Shown here piece by piece: positions 26,248-34,548 of a DNA stretch of 64,000 nt. This DNA comes from Desulfobacteraceae bacterium. Its GTDB lineage: Bacteria; Desulfobacterota; Desulfobacteria; Desulfobacterales; Desulfobacteraceae. How positions within the stretch are numbered: the first letter of the stretch is position 1; every line of letters begins with the position of its first letter. The translations under genes and the position numbers were made by a program. The DNA lies in contig JAAEMK010000272.1 of assembly GCA_024225635.1 (NCBI GenBank), positions 18,539 to 82,538 on the forward strand, in the 5' to 3' direction. The notes under the pieces are model-generated. The model was not told the origin of the DNA. It ran no database searches and saw only the letters and a program-made list of their open reading frames with translations.

Positions 26248-26718
26248 ATGGGGGGTAACAACGGTTCAGATACAAGTGGGGGGCAGTTTGTCCGGTTCAC
26301 CGTCGGCGGGCTTTCCATGGGGATCGATATCCTGGGGGTCAGGGAGGTGGCCGTCATTCCCGGGATCACCCCGGTCCAGCATGCGCCTTCCTTTGTCCGG
26401 GGACTGATCAACCTCAGGGGGCAGCCGGTGACGGTGGTGGACCTTGGCGTGAAATCCGTCAGCCCCGGAAGAACCTTGACCGGACACACCCATGTCATTG
26501 TCCTGAAAAAAGCCCATGTGGGGATACTGGTTGACACCATCGGGGATATCGTTCCCGTGCCCGTGGGGGGGATCGAACCTTTGCCTTCCAACATGGATCT
26601 TACGAATATTGACGTCATTGACGGTGTTGTCAAGCTGGAGCATGAGCCCATGTACATCGTCTTCCCGGTGCGGCTTCTGGATGCCATGGCAAAGACCTCC
26701 GGGGGGGCAGGGGAGTGA
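26248..26718 (+). CDS. cheW: CheW chemotaxis coupling protein
   Basis: The ATG at 26248 follows a run of GGA repeats (AGGAGGAGGAGG) that gives several overlapping ribosome binding sites; the GTG at 26245 is an alternative. The 156-residue product is a single CheW domain (FTVGGLSMGIDILGVREV, RGLINLRGQPVTVVDL). It should link the receptor at 24068 to the CheA at 26721. The stop codon overlaps the possible upstream GTG of cheA. Confidence 0.92.
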   Translation: MGGNNGSDTSGGQFVRFTVGGLSMGIDILGVREVAVIPGITPVQHAPSFVRGLINLRGQPVTVVDLGVKSVSPGRTLTGHTHVIVLKKAHVGILVDTIGDIVPVPVGGIEPLPSNMDLTNIDVIDGVVKLEHEPMYIVFPVRLLDAMAKTSGGAGE

Positions 26719-26720
26719 CC

Positions 26721-29336
26721 ATGGCTGGTACCCAGGATTTGACCCCGGACGTTGCCAGGGAGTTCATCGCCGATATACGGGACGACCTGGAGAGGCTGGA
26801 ACCGGACCTTCTGGCCATGGAGGAGTTGGGGGGGCATGTAAGCTGTGACCTTGTGAACAACGCTTTCAGGGCTGTTCACAGCATCAAGGGAGGGGCCGGG
26901 TTTTCCGGGCTCACCAGCCTTGGCGACCTTGCCCATTCCATGGAAAACGTGCTCATGGCGGTGAGGGATAACCGGATTTCCCTGGTTTTTCCCGTTCCGG
27001 ACGTTTTGCTGGCCGGACTCGACAGGATGAAAGCCATGGTGGCCGGCCTGGATTCCGGCATACAGCCCTCATGTGAAAAGGAAAAACGGGCACTGGAAGC
27101 CTTGAATCCATCTCCTGGCGGCGCTGTCCGTCCCGGGCGATCCGATTCTTCCCTGGCGGAGCGAATGGGACATCTGCTTGATCCGGGCGTTCTCAGGGAG
27201 GCCGTGGCCCGGGGAATGCTGATCCATGCCGTTGAATTCGATCCCCAACAGGATTTTGTGGAGAAAAACCGGAAGGTCCGGGATCTGTTGACGGATATCG
27301 AGGGCATTGGAGAGCTTGTTTTTGCCGATTTCGATCAGGCCACGGCACCCGGGGATCTTGACCCGGGCCATGGGCCGTTTACGGCGGTGATTGCCACCAT
27401 CCTGGATACTGAGTTCCTTGCCCAGGTGCTTGAGGTGGAAACCGGCCGGATCATCCCCCTTGACCCGGACGCCATGGTATCACCGGAACCCGATACCCAG
27501 GCCGCGGCCCTGCCCGAAGCCACAGGGAATACCATGGCCGGGCCCGCTGTGCCGAATGGGGAGCCCCAGGCCCTCCCCGCCGCCACCATCCGGGTCAATG
27601 TGGAACTGATCACCCGGTTGATGAACCTTGCCGGAGAGCTCGTGCTGAGCCGGAACCGGCTTCGGCCCCTGGTGGAGGGGCTTGCCCTGCAGGATGCCGG
27701 GGTCAGCCAGGTGATGCAGTCCCTTAACACGGTGAGTTCCCTGATTCAGGAAGATATCATGCGGTTGCGGATGCAGCCTTTTGGCAAGCTTGTTTCAAGG
27801 TTCAGGAGGATCGTCCGGGACCTTGCAAAAAGCCTTGGCAAAGAGGTGGATCTTCTGGTGGAGGGCGGGGAGGTAGAGCTGGACAAGGGCGTATTGGAGG
27901 GCCTTGCCAATCCCTTTACCCATTTGGTGAGAAATTGTGTCGACCACGGCATTGAAACGCCCTATTCCAGGACAGGGGCAGGCAAGCCGCCCAGGGGAAC
28001 CATCCGGATAAGGGTGCATCAGCAGGGGGGGCATATTCATGTCTGTATCCAGGACGACGGCCGGGGCATCGATCCTGATGCCATTGGGGCCGCTGCCGTT
28101 GACAAGGGCCTTGTCACCCGGGAGGCGGTCCTCGCCATGACGGATAAGGAGAAGATCAGCCTGGTGTTTACACCTGGTTTCTCCACCTCAAAGACCATCA
28201 CCGACCTGTCAGGCCGGGGGGTGGGATTGGATGTGGTCAAGACCAATATCGAGAACCTCAGGGGGCGGATCGGGATCGAGTCGACCCCCGGCCAGGGCAC
28301 CCAGGTCCGGATCACCATTCCCCTGACCCTTGTCATAGTTTCCGCCTTGGCCGTCGGAACCGGCGGGCTCAGGTTCGCCATTCCCCAGATGCAGATCCAG
28401 GAGGTTTTTCATCTAAAGCCGGGGGAGCTTAAAACATGCGTGGAAAGGGTTGCCGGTGCCGATGTCATAGGTTTCAGGGGCAGGCTGTTGCCGGTGGTGA
28501 GGCTCAGGACTCTTTTGGAGATGGAGACACGATATTTTGATGCCGGTACCCGGAGGGAGCAAAGGGAGCGCCGGTCCGCCATTTTCAATCCCGGAAAGGG
28601 AAGGGATCGGCGCAGGCAGCCGTGGGGAGCCGTTTTTGTATTCGTGCTCAAACAGGGGACCAACCGTTTCGGGCTGTTAGTGGAAGAGCTTTTCGACACC
28701 GAGGAGATTGTTGTCACCCCTTTGGGGCCGGGCCTGGAAAATTGCCCCTGTTTCAGCGGTTCCACCTTCCTCGGAGACAGGGGAGTGATCATGATCCTGG
28801 ACGCCCCGGGCATGGCAGGCCATGCCGGCCTGGAATTTGAAGCGGTGACCCGGGAGGAAAAGCGGCGTATGGCGGAAAAGGAGGGGGAGGAAGAACAGGG
28901 GCCATGCCCTGTGAACTTCATGCTTTTCTCCTTTGCTCCCGACGACTGGTTTGCCGTTCCCCTGGAGGCCCTGGCACGGCTTGAAGCGATCCGGCCCCTT
29001 GATATCCGCACCCGTGGGCAACTCCGGTTCATGGATTACAAGGGAAGACCCATGCTCCTCTTTTTTCTGGATGAAATCATCACGGCGGCATCCTGTGATT
29101 TCACCGGCGATCAGCTGCATGTGATCGTTCCCAGGGGGCCTGCCGCCTCCGCAGGCATTGTGGTGGGACCGGTCATGGATACCGTGGCGTTTTGTGAAAG
29201 TGTGGACACCGTCCCCGCCCCGTCCCCCGGAATCAGGGGTTCGGCCGTTATCGGAAAGAAACGGGTACGGTTCCTGGACATGGCCCAAATTTCCAGGCGG
29301 ATGGAAATACTGGTAAAGGCGGCCGGTTACATGTAA
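26721..29336 (+). CDS. cheA: CheA histidine kinase with two CheW-like domains
   Basis: The ATG at 26721 is favoured because GGGGAG lies 5 bp before it; a GTG two codons earlier is possible. The protein has 871 residues. The Hpt domain has H53 (FRAVHSIKGGAGFSGL). A variable linker and P2-like region follow, then the dimerisation domain (LMNLAGELVLSRNRLRP) and the ATPase (HLVRNCVDHGIETP, DDGRGID, SGRGVGLDVVKTNI). The first CheW domain is at about 540-690. A second CheW-like domain (FMLFSFAPDDWFAVPLEALAR) is at about 730-865, an extra compared with standard CheA (about 650-700 residues). No cheR or cheB is in the cluster. Confidence 0.92.
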   Translation: MAGTQDLTPDVAREFIADIRDDLERLEPDLLAMEELGGHVSCDLVNNAFRAVHSIKGGAGFSGLTSLGDLAHSMENVLMAVRDNRISLVFPVPDVLLAGLDRMKAMVAGLDSGIQPSCEKEKRALEALNPSPGGAVRPGRSDSSLAERMGHLLDPGVLREAVARGMLIHAVEFDPQQDFVEKNRKVRDLLTDIEGIGELVFADFDQATAPGDLDPGHGPFTAVIATILDTEFLAQVLEVETGRIIPLDPDAMVSPEPDTQAAALPEATGNTMAGPAVPNGEPQALPAATIRVNVELITRLMNLAGELVLSRNRLRPLVEGLALQDAGVSQVMQSLNTVSSLIQEDIMRLRMQPFGKLVSRFRRIVRDLAKSLGKEVDLLVEGGEVELDKGVLEGLANPFTHLVRNCVDHGIETPYSRTGAGKPPRGTIRIRVHQQGGHIHVCIQDDGRGIDPDAIGAAAVDKGLVTREAVLAMTDKEKISLVFTPGFSTSKTITDLSGRGVGLDVVKTNIENLRGRIGIESTPGQGTQVRITIPLTLVIVSALAVGTGGLRFAIPQMQIQEVFHLKPGELKTCVERVAGADVIGFRGRLLPVVRLRTLLEMETRYFDAGTRREQRERRSAIFNPGKGRDRRRQPWGAVFVFVLKQGTNRFGLLVEELFDTEEIVVTPLGPGLENCPCFSGSTFLGDRGVIMILDAPGMAGHAGLEFEAVTREEKRRMAEKEGEEEQGPCPVNFMLFSFAPDDWFAVPLEALARLEAIRPLDIRTRGQLRFMDYKGRPMLLFFLDEIITAASCDFTGDQLHVIVPRGPAASAGIVVGPVMDTVAFCESVDTVPAPSPGIRGSAVIGKKRVRFLDMAQISRRMEILVKAAGYM

Positions 29337-29377
29337 ATAAGGACTATAGGGAATGCCTGAACCATAAGGAGGCGTGC

Positions 29378-29776
29378 ATGAAGTTTCTTGTTGTGGATGA
29401 CAAGGCGTCTGTCCGTTCAGCCATGGTGGATATCCTGGCCGGACTCGGATTCAAGGATGTGACGGAGGCCGCGGACGGCGGTGATGCCTGGTTCAAGTTA
29501 AAGGCGGAGTTTGAAGGGGTGATGCCTGAAAAGTTCGATCTCGTCATCTCCGACATGGAGATGCCCGAGATGTCGGGCCTGGACCTGCTGAAGGCCGTAA
29601 GGGGAGATAAGAGCCTGAAGGATACCCCCTTTATAATGGTGACGAGCATCAACACCAAAGACACGATCCTCGCGATCATGAAACTTGGAATCAAGGCCTA
29701 CATCATCAAGCCCTTTACCATGGAGTCCGTGGCCGCTAAACTTGTGCAGGCCGGGTTTCTGAAGAAAAAGGATTGA
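29378..29776 (+). CDS. cheY: CheY-like response regulator
   Basis: This 132-residue single receiver domain has phosphoacceptor D59 (LVISDMEMPEMSG), the acidic pair in VVDDKAS and the Lys in YIIKPFTMESVAAK. An AAGGAGG ribosome binding site lies before the ATG. It follows cheA by 41 bp and is its expected phosphorylation target. Whether it reaches the flagellar motor or another output cannot be told. Confidence 0.92.
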   Translation: MKFLVVDDKASVRSAMVDILAGLGFKDVTEAADGGDAWFKLKAEFEGVMPEKFDLVISDMEMPEMSGLDLLKAVRGDKSLKDTPFIMVTSINTKDTILAIMKLGIKAYIIKPFTMESVAAKLVQAGFLKKKD

Positions 29777-30099
29777 CCTGGAACGGCGGGTCTGGAAGTC
29801 CCATGGCCGCCGGGGAGGCGATTATTTCAGGTAACCCTTTGATTTATTCTGTCCCCCGGGGCCAGCTTGTTGAGTTTGACCATCATGATAAGGTCGGTTC
29901 CAATACCTGGTTTAAAAGAACAGAGTAATCTTATTGCTCTCACTCAACTCACCTGTTAGATTAGCCATAAAGAAAATAGCTTGCATATTTCAAAAAAGTA
30001 TACTTATTATCTCACGCACATATTTTGTTGTGCTTAAAAGCTTTTGTTATGTGGAATAGGATATTCCTGCTCAAACTGGAACTGTCAAAAGGAGATTTT
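29777..30099. other. Intergenic region entering the AT-rich insert
   Basis: No gene is seen. Base composition changes from GC-rich to AT-rich within this stretch at about 29930. It holds the candidate promoter at 29981-30010. No repeat or integrase remnant marks a border. Confidence 0.6.
29981..30010 (+). promoter_or_regulatory. Candidate promoter of the lipoprotein gene
   Basis: TTGCAT (29981-29986) and TATTAT (30005-30010) are 18 bp apart, and 89 bp separate the -10 box from the start codon at 30100. The surroundings are AT-rich, so chance matches are possible. Confidence 0.45.
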
Positions 30100-31353
30100 A
30101 TGAAAAGGTTAATCGGATTGCTGGCTATTTCTTGTATTTTAACTTCATGTAACGGGGTCTCACCTCAACTAAATATTCCTTCTCAAACACAACAGGTTGT
30201 GAATTCTGGGTTTAAAGGTTCTTCAAAAATAACCTCCTATCCAAATATGGATAGAATTCCCGTATTCCCGAACGAAGAAGTCACATTTGAAATTATTCTT
30301 AAGGTCGATAATCCGAAATACAATAAACTGATCATGGATTTTGATGATAACACTGCTTCAAAATATATAGATCTCGCTTTTGATCCAAAGGGGACCACTA
30401 AAGTTTATGTCCCTCACTCTTATAAAAAAGAGGGGAACTACACTGTTGCCGTCGAAATTGCTAAAAGTGATTTAAAGGATGTTCATAAACTTAACGTTCA
30501 TACAATCTTCATTACCCCAAAGGTCGAGTCTGATGCTGAATTAAAAGATAAAGCCGAAGAATTGCTTGCAGCTAAACTCACAAATGATATTTGTTCGTTT
30601 TTAAAGAAGAAAAATAAGAAAAGAGCTAAGCTTGCCTTGTCCATGCTTGACAATGCTAATTTTGAATATACCGGCGATGAGAAGGTCTTCAAGTTGATTC
30701 AGACAATAACTAAAAGCCTTGTAAATAACAAGGTTACGGTTCTTGAAAAATCTCCGGCGGCATTGGTTCGTCTAGCGCATGAATCAGTCACTCAGATAGG
30801 TAAAAATGGTAAAAAATCGACCAAACCTCTTAAACGGTTGGAATATGGATTAATGACCGAGTACCAGGGCGCTTCCATGCCATTCTTTTATGGTGCAAAA
30901 ATAGAGGGTGTAGATGATTACCAAATAGTCAGTGGTGTGAGTTCAAAAAACGATTCTGAACGAGATCAGAAATCCAGCTCTAAAAATAGTGGTCTCTTCG
31001 CCTCGGTTACAAAGTCGGTTAAAGAAAAGGTGAGTACAGAGAAACATTCCGATACTGAACAAAGTGAAAAGAGAACGGTAAAAAGCAGCAGGCCCCTTTT
31101 AGTCGCCAGTTTCGATACGGCCGATTATTTAACGGTTATTTACATTCTTAAAGATCTTAACCTCGTAAAAACCAAATCTATTTATTTTGATCCTAAATAT
31201 AATAAAGAGATGATTGAGAGAACTGCGAGCATGAGAATTAACGCTCGAATACTCAATAAAAATGGTGTTATCGAGTGGATTAAGGATATCGACAGCGTGG
31301 TTAAGGACAGAGTCATATCAGATTATGAAGATTATAGATCCAAGATTCAATAA
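30100..31353 (+). CDS. Lipoprotein with a PKD-like domain, unknown function
   Basis: The ATG at 30100 has AAAGGAG upstream; the open frame extends to 30025 but without a ribosome site. The 417-residue product starts with a lipoprotein signal (LLAISCILTSC, lipobox Cys at about 17). Residues about 55-135 resemble a PKD/Ig-like beta-sandwich (VTFEIILKVDN, YVPHSYKKEGNYTVAVEI). The middle is a charged helical region and the C-terminus is of unknown type, with a Ser/Lys-rich stretch between. It is clearly AT-richer than the flanks. Its neighbour is the TIR-TM-Lcl gene 128 bp downstream. I do not recognise the family. Confidence 0.75.
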   Translation: MKRLIGLLAISCILTSCNGVSPQLNIPSQTQQVVNSGFKGSSKITSYPNMDRIPVFPNEEVTFEIILKVDNPKYNKLIMDFDDNTASKYIDLAFDPKGTTKVYVPHSYKKEGNYTVAVEIAKSDLKDVHKLNVHTIFITPKVESDAELKDKAEELLAAKLTNDICSFLKKKNKKRAKLALSMLDNANFEYTGDEKVFKLIQTITKSLVNNKVTVLEKSPAALVRLAHESVTQIGKNGKKSTKPLKRLEYGLMTEYQGASMPFFYGAKIEGVDDYQIVSGVSSKNDSERDQKSSSKNSGLFASVTKSVKEKVSTEKHSDTEQSEKRTVKSSRPLLVASFDTADYLTVIYILKDLNLVKTKSIYFDPKYNKEMIERTASMRINARILNKNGVIEWIKDIDSVVKDRVISDYEDYRSKIQ

Positions 31354-31481
31354 CCCTGTTCCTTGGAATTTGCATTTGTAAGTCTTTCATCCCTCCCATT
31401 TAATTATGGGGGGGATGCTGGTCTCGGGACTACTAATATGCTTAAACTCCATCTTGTTTTAATTATTGGGAGGATGCTATC

Positions 31482-32426
31482 ATGAAAAATGATATTGATA
31501 AAAAATATGATATCGCCGTTTCTTATGCAAGCGAGGATAACGAAATTGTCGAAGAATTCGTTAAAAAAGCGGAAGAAAGTAAGATTGGAGTGTATTATGA
31601 TAAAAATGAGAAAGCATCTCTTCTGGGGAGGGATTTGAATGAGGTTACTGAGGAAATATATGGAGAATCTGCACGGTTCTGTCTGATATTCATATCAAAA
31701 AACTATATTAACAAAAAGTGGCCAAATGACGAATTTGATTGTGCCGTGAAAAGAGAGTTACGGACAAAAGAAAAATGTATTATCCCCATAAGATTAGATA
31801 ATGCAAAATGGACTGGTTCCTTGGAATCTAAGAAAAATACCGCCTATTTTGACCTAACCAAGGAAAGCATAGTTGATTTTGTAAATTATATGTCGGAGAA
31901 AATGAAAAATGCTGAAGAAGAGCGTGTTGAAGAAGCAGTCGCTGAAGAAGAACCTTCCCTTCCAACCTCTCATGGGAAAAAGGGCGTAAAAGTCTTGAGC
32001 CTGCTTGCAATTTGCGCAGTCGCAGTCCTATTATATCTGTTTTCTGCTGGAACGTCCGCTCTCCCTGACTACATCAATATGGATAAAAATTATATTACAG
32101 ATTTAAGGGCAAATGTCATGTGGCAAAGATCCAAAGCGGGATACATGAATCTAAGTGATGCAAGAAAATATCGGGACAAGATCAATGGGAAGAAGTCCAG
32201 CGCCTTCAGGAACTGGAGGCTACCCCATAAAAATGAACTGCTTGCTCTAAGGAAAATTGTCAAAAAATACCCCGGCTATTTTCCCGATGAAAATCCATGG
32301 TACTGGTCGGGAGATGAAAAGGGCCTCATGTTTGCGTGGGCGGTCAAACTGGGAGATGACAGTGATCCTGATTACATAAATAAAGATGAAGCAAACGCAG
32401 TTCTATTAGTGCGTTCTTTAGAATAG
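31482..32426 (+). CDS. TIR-domain protein with membrane helix and Lcl-like C-terminal domain
   Basis: The 314-residue product starts with a TIR domain (residues 8-140): YDIAVSYASEDNEIVEEF, then FCLIFISKNYINKKWPNDEF, where E84 lies at the position of the catalytic Glu in NAD-cleaving TIR domains. An acidic linker leads to a single membrane helix (169-189). The C-terminal half has a DUF1566/Lcl-type fold (ANVMWQRS, FRNWRLPHKNELLALR, WYWSGDEK). With N-in orientation the TIR domain is cytosolic and the Lcl domain outside. A GGGAGGA site precedes the ATG. The gene is AT-rich like its upstream lipoprotein neighbour. It could be a sensor, a defence effector or an NAD-using signalling protein. Confidence 0.82.
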   Translation: MKNDIDKKYDIAVSYASEDNEIVEEFVKKAEESKIGVYYDKNEKASLLGRDLNEVTEEIYGESARFCLIFISKNYINKKWPNDEFDCAVKRELRTKEKCIIPIRLDNAKWTGSLESKKNTAYFDLTKESIVDFVNYMSEKMKNAEEERVEEAVAEEEPSLPTSHGKKGVKVLSLLAICAVAVLLYLFSAGTSALPDYINMDKNYITDLRANVMWQRSKAGYMNLSDARKYRDKINGKKSSAFRNWRLPHKNELLALRKIVKKYPGYFPDENPWYWSGDEKGLMFAWAVKLGDDSDPDYINKDEANAVLLVRSLE

Positions 32427-32522
32427 TGTTGTAATTATACAAATAATGCACAGGAGCCATTTTACCGTTGCTCGCGTCTATTTTGACATAACTGCCGTCG
32501 TCCGGCAGATCACTCAAAATTA

Positions 32523-33302
32523 ATGGATGACACCATGATACTGCTTAAATATTTCATTCGGTCATATCTTTTTCTTCGATATTATTTCCACAGGATCAGC
32601 CGAACGGGTTCCTTCAGCCCCCGCCACGATTGCCGGTATCTGACAGGCCCCTACAAAAATGCGGGAAATCCCGTCAAGGACGGGCTCCACCGCTATCATG
32701 TCAAGCAGTTCCATGAATCATCCTGTTCCGTGGCCACGGTGGCTTCGGCCGTGAATACCCTGGCCCGGCGCCAGGGTTTGAACTCCCATGAACACTTTCC
32801 CCTGAGCCAGCAGGATCTGTTGAATACCGTCACCGCCGCCCATTGGAAGGAACGCATGGGAGTCAATGGCTATAACGGGCGCAGGGGATTGCCCTTGGAG
32901 GTTCTGGGGGAGGTGGTGAGGGAAAGCCTTGAAGTTCACGGCATTGCCCACAAATCCGTGGAGATATTCCGGACACCGGGCCCCAGCTCCCCGGCGGCAG
33001 CCGGATCACAACAGGGCTTGCGGGAACGCCTTGTGGCGTTTGAAACCCGGGGTGATTGCCTGGTCCTGACCCATTTTGACCAGGGCAGCTTTATCCGGGA
33101 AATGAATATCCCCCACATCTCTCCGGTGGGGGGCTATGATCCGGTTGCAGACCGGGTGAAGATTCTGGATGTGGACCCCTCCCAACCCCATCCCTATGAG
33201 ATTCCCTTTCGGGTCTTTTACCGGGGGATCTTCACCCGTTACCAGAATGTATTCCGAAAATTTGGCTATGGCCGGGGGGGATGTATTTTTATCTGGCTGT
33301 AA
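32523..33302 (+). CDS. Phytochelatin-synthase-like cysteine peptidase
   Basis: The 259-residue protein shows the papain-like triad of phytochelatin synthase: C68 in [20 protein letters not shown]198 in [12 protein letters not shown] and D216 in VKILDVDPS. The His-to-Asp spacing of 18 matches that known from the plant enzyme, and the SPVGGYD block is the family hallmark. Bacterial homologues of this size usually cleave glutathione or related gamma-Glu-Cys peptides rather than make phytochelatins. A short hydrophobic N-terminus (about 6-22) might be a membrane anchor. No ribosome site is obvious. It ends 17 bp before htpX. Confidence 0.78.
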   Translation: MDDTMILLKYFIRSYLFLRYYFHRISRTGSFSPRHDCRYLTGPYKNAGNPVKDGLHRYHVKQFHESSCSVATVASAVNTLARRQGLNSHEHFPLSQQDLLNTVTAAHWKERMGVNGYNGRRGLPLEVLGEVVRESLEVHGIAHKSVEIFRTPGPSSPAAAGSQQGLRERLVAFETRGDCLVLTHFDQGSFIREMNIPHISPVGGYDPVADRVKILDVDPSQPHPYEIPFRVFYRGIFTRYQNVFRKFGYGRGGCIFIWL

Positions 33303-33319
33303 ATTGGAGTATGCTTACC

Positions 33320-34237
33320 ATGGGAAATCAGATAAAGACGACAATCCTGCTGACACTCATGACGGTGTTTATCATGTGGGTAGGGAACATCCTTGGTGGA
33401 TCCATGGGGATGATCGTGGCCCTTGTGCTGGCGGGCGGGATGAATTTTTTCAGTTACTGGTATTCGGACCGGGTGGTCCTACGCATGTACAACGCCCGGG
33501 AGGTGGGGCCCCATGATGCGCCGGAGTTTTACGGGATTGTGGAACGGCTTTCCCAACGGGCCGGGCTTCCCATGCCCAGGCTCTATGTGATCCCCCAGGG
33601 GGCTCCCAACGCCTTTGCCACCGGCAGAAACCCGGAACATGCCGCTGTTGCGGTAACCGAGGGACTGTTGAACATTATGGAAAGGGAAGAGCTGGAGGGG
33701 GTGCTGGCCCATGAACTGGCCCATGTGAAGAACCGGGATATTCTCATCGGGACCATTGCGGCGACCATGGCGGGGGCCATCATGATGCTGGCGAACATGG
33801 CCCGCTGGTCGGCGATTTTCGGCGGTTTCAGCCAGGATGACGAAGGGGAGGGCGGCGGAGTCCTCGGCCTTATTATCATGTCGGTGGTCGCCCCCCTGGC
33901 GGCCATGATTATCCAGATGGCCATCTCCCGGTCCCGGGAATACCTGGCCGATGCATCGGGTACCGGTTTTTCCGGCAATCCCGAAGGACTGGCCAGGGCG
34001 CTTGAAAAGATTCAGGCCAGTTCTGGAAAGGCGCCCATGGACGCCGAGCCGGCCACGGCCCATATGTTTATTTCCAATCCGCTGAGCGGGAGTAGCCTGA
34101 TGAACCTGTTTTCCACCCATCCGCCCCTGACTGAAAGAATCGCCCGCCTGCGGAAGCTCCGTCCCCCGGGGAGTAGCCCGGACAGGAGCGGCGGAATGAA
34201 ATCACAGGCCGAGGATTTCTGGAACAGCCTGTCCTGA
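33320..34237 (+). CDS. htpX: Membrane metalloprotease HtpX (M48)
   Basis: The start at 33320 is chosen because GGAG lies 10 bp upstream; ATGs at 33281 and 33311 are less well placed. The 305-residue product has two N-terminal membrane helices, then the zinc motif HELAH (131-135) and the third-ligand helix [14 protein letters not shown]. Two more hydrophobic helices lie between ([36 protein letters not shown]). HtpX degrades misfolded inner-membrane proteins on the cytosolic side. It may be cotranscribed with the phytochelatin-synthase-like gene. Confidence 0.95.
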   Translation: MGNQIKTTILLTLMTVFIMWVGNILGGSMGMIVALVLAGGMNFFSYWYSDRVVLRMYNAREVGPHDAPEFYGIVERLSQRAGLPMPRLYVIPQGAPNAFATGRNPEHAAVAVTEGLLNIMEREELEGVLAHELAHVKNRDILIGTIAATMAGAIMMLANMARWSAIFGGFSQDDEGEGGGVLGLIIMSVVAPLAAMIIQMAISRSREYLADASGTGFSGNPEGLARALEKIQASSGKAPMDAEPATAHMFISNPLSGSSLMNLFSTHPPLTERIARLRKLRPPGSSPDRSGGMKSQAEDFWNSLS

Positions 34238-34330
34238 GCCCTGGACCCGATTGGTTTTAAATTCCAGAGTCTTGTAAATGCCGGGGGGCATAATGCCGCC
34301 ATAATATTCGCCCGGAGACTTTTTTTATGG

Positions 34331-34359
34331 TTGACAAGCCTTTCTAATGGGGATATAAG
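34331..34359 (+). promoter_or_regulatory. Sigma-70 type promoter of tRNA-Leu
   Basis: TTGACA (34331-34336) and TATAAG (34354-34359) are 17 bp apart, and 47 bp separate the -10 box from the tRNA. The layout matches the tRNA-Asn and tRNA-Phe promoters in this window. Confidence 0.85.
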
Positions 34360-34406
34360 TTCTCCTCGTTTCAGGGAGCTGTTCCGAATGGACGGCTTTC
34401 ATCCGT

Positions 34407-34493
34407 GCCGAAGTGGCGGAATTGGTAGACGCACCAGTTTCAGGGACTGGCGGGCGTATGTCTGTGGGAGTTCGAATCTCCCCTTCGGCACCA
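34407..34493 (+). tRNA. tRNA-Leu (CAG)
   Basis: The 87-nt class II tRNA has acceptor arms GCCGAAG and CTTCGGC, D-loop sequence TTGGTAGACGC and anticodon loop TTCAGGG (anticodon CAG). A variable arm (GGCGTATGTCTGT region), T arm GGGAGTTCGAATCTCCC and encoded CCA complete it. Confidence 0.97.
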
Positions 34494-34504
34494 CCGAACT
34501 CAAT

Positions 34505-34548
34505 GGGGTCAGAATGAATTATCAAATTCACTCTGACCCCTTTTTTTT
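34505..34548 (+). terminator. Rho-independent terminator after tRNA-Leu
   Basis: A 16-bp stem with one mismatch, starting GGGGTCAGA and ending TCTGACCCC (34505-34540), is followed by eight T. It also overlaps the 3' end of the convergent acyl-CoA synthetase gene, for which the stem may serve as well. Confidence 0.9.

Noticed and set aside
30100-32426. Thoeris or CBASS defence system
   Set aside because: A TIR domain is present, but there is no ThsA-like SIR2 protein, no CD-NTase and no SAVED or SLOG partner. A defence role remains only a hypothesis.
34407-34548. Genomic island attachment at tRNA-Leu
   Set aside because: No integrase and no repeat of the tRNA 3' end was noticed downstream; the sequence after it is a plain terminator.
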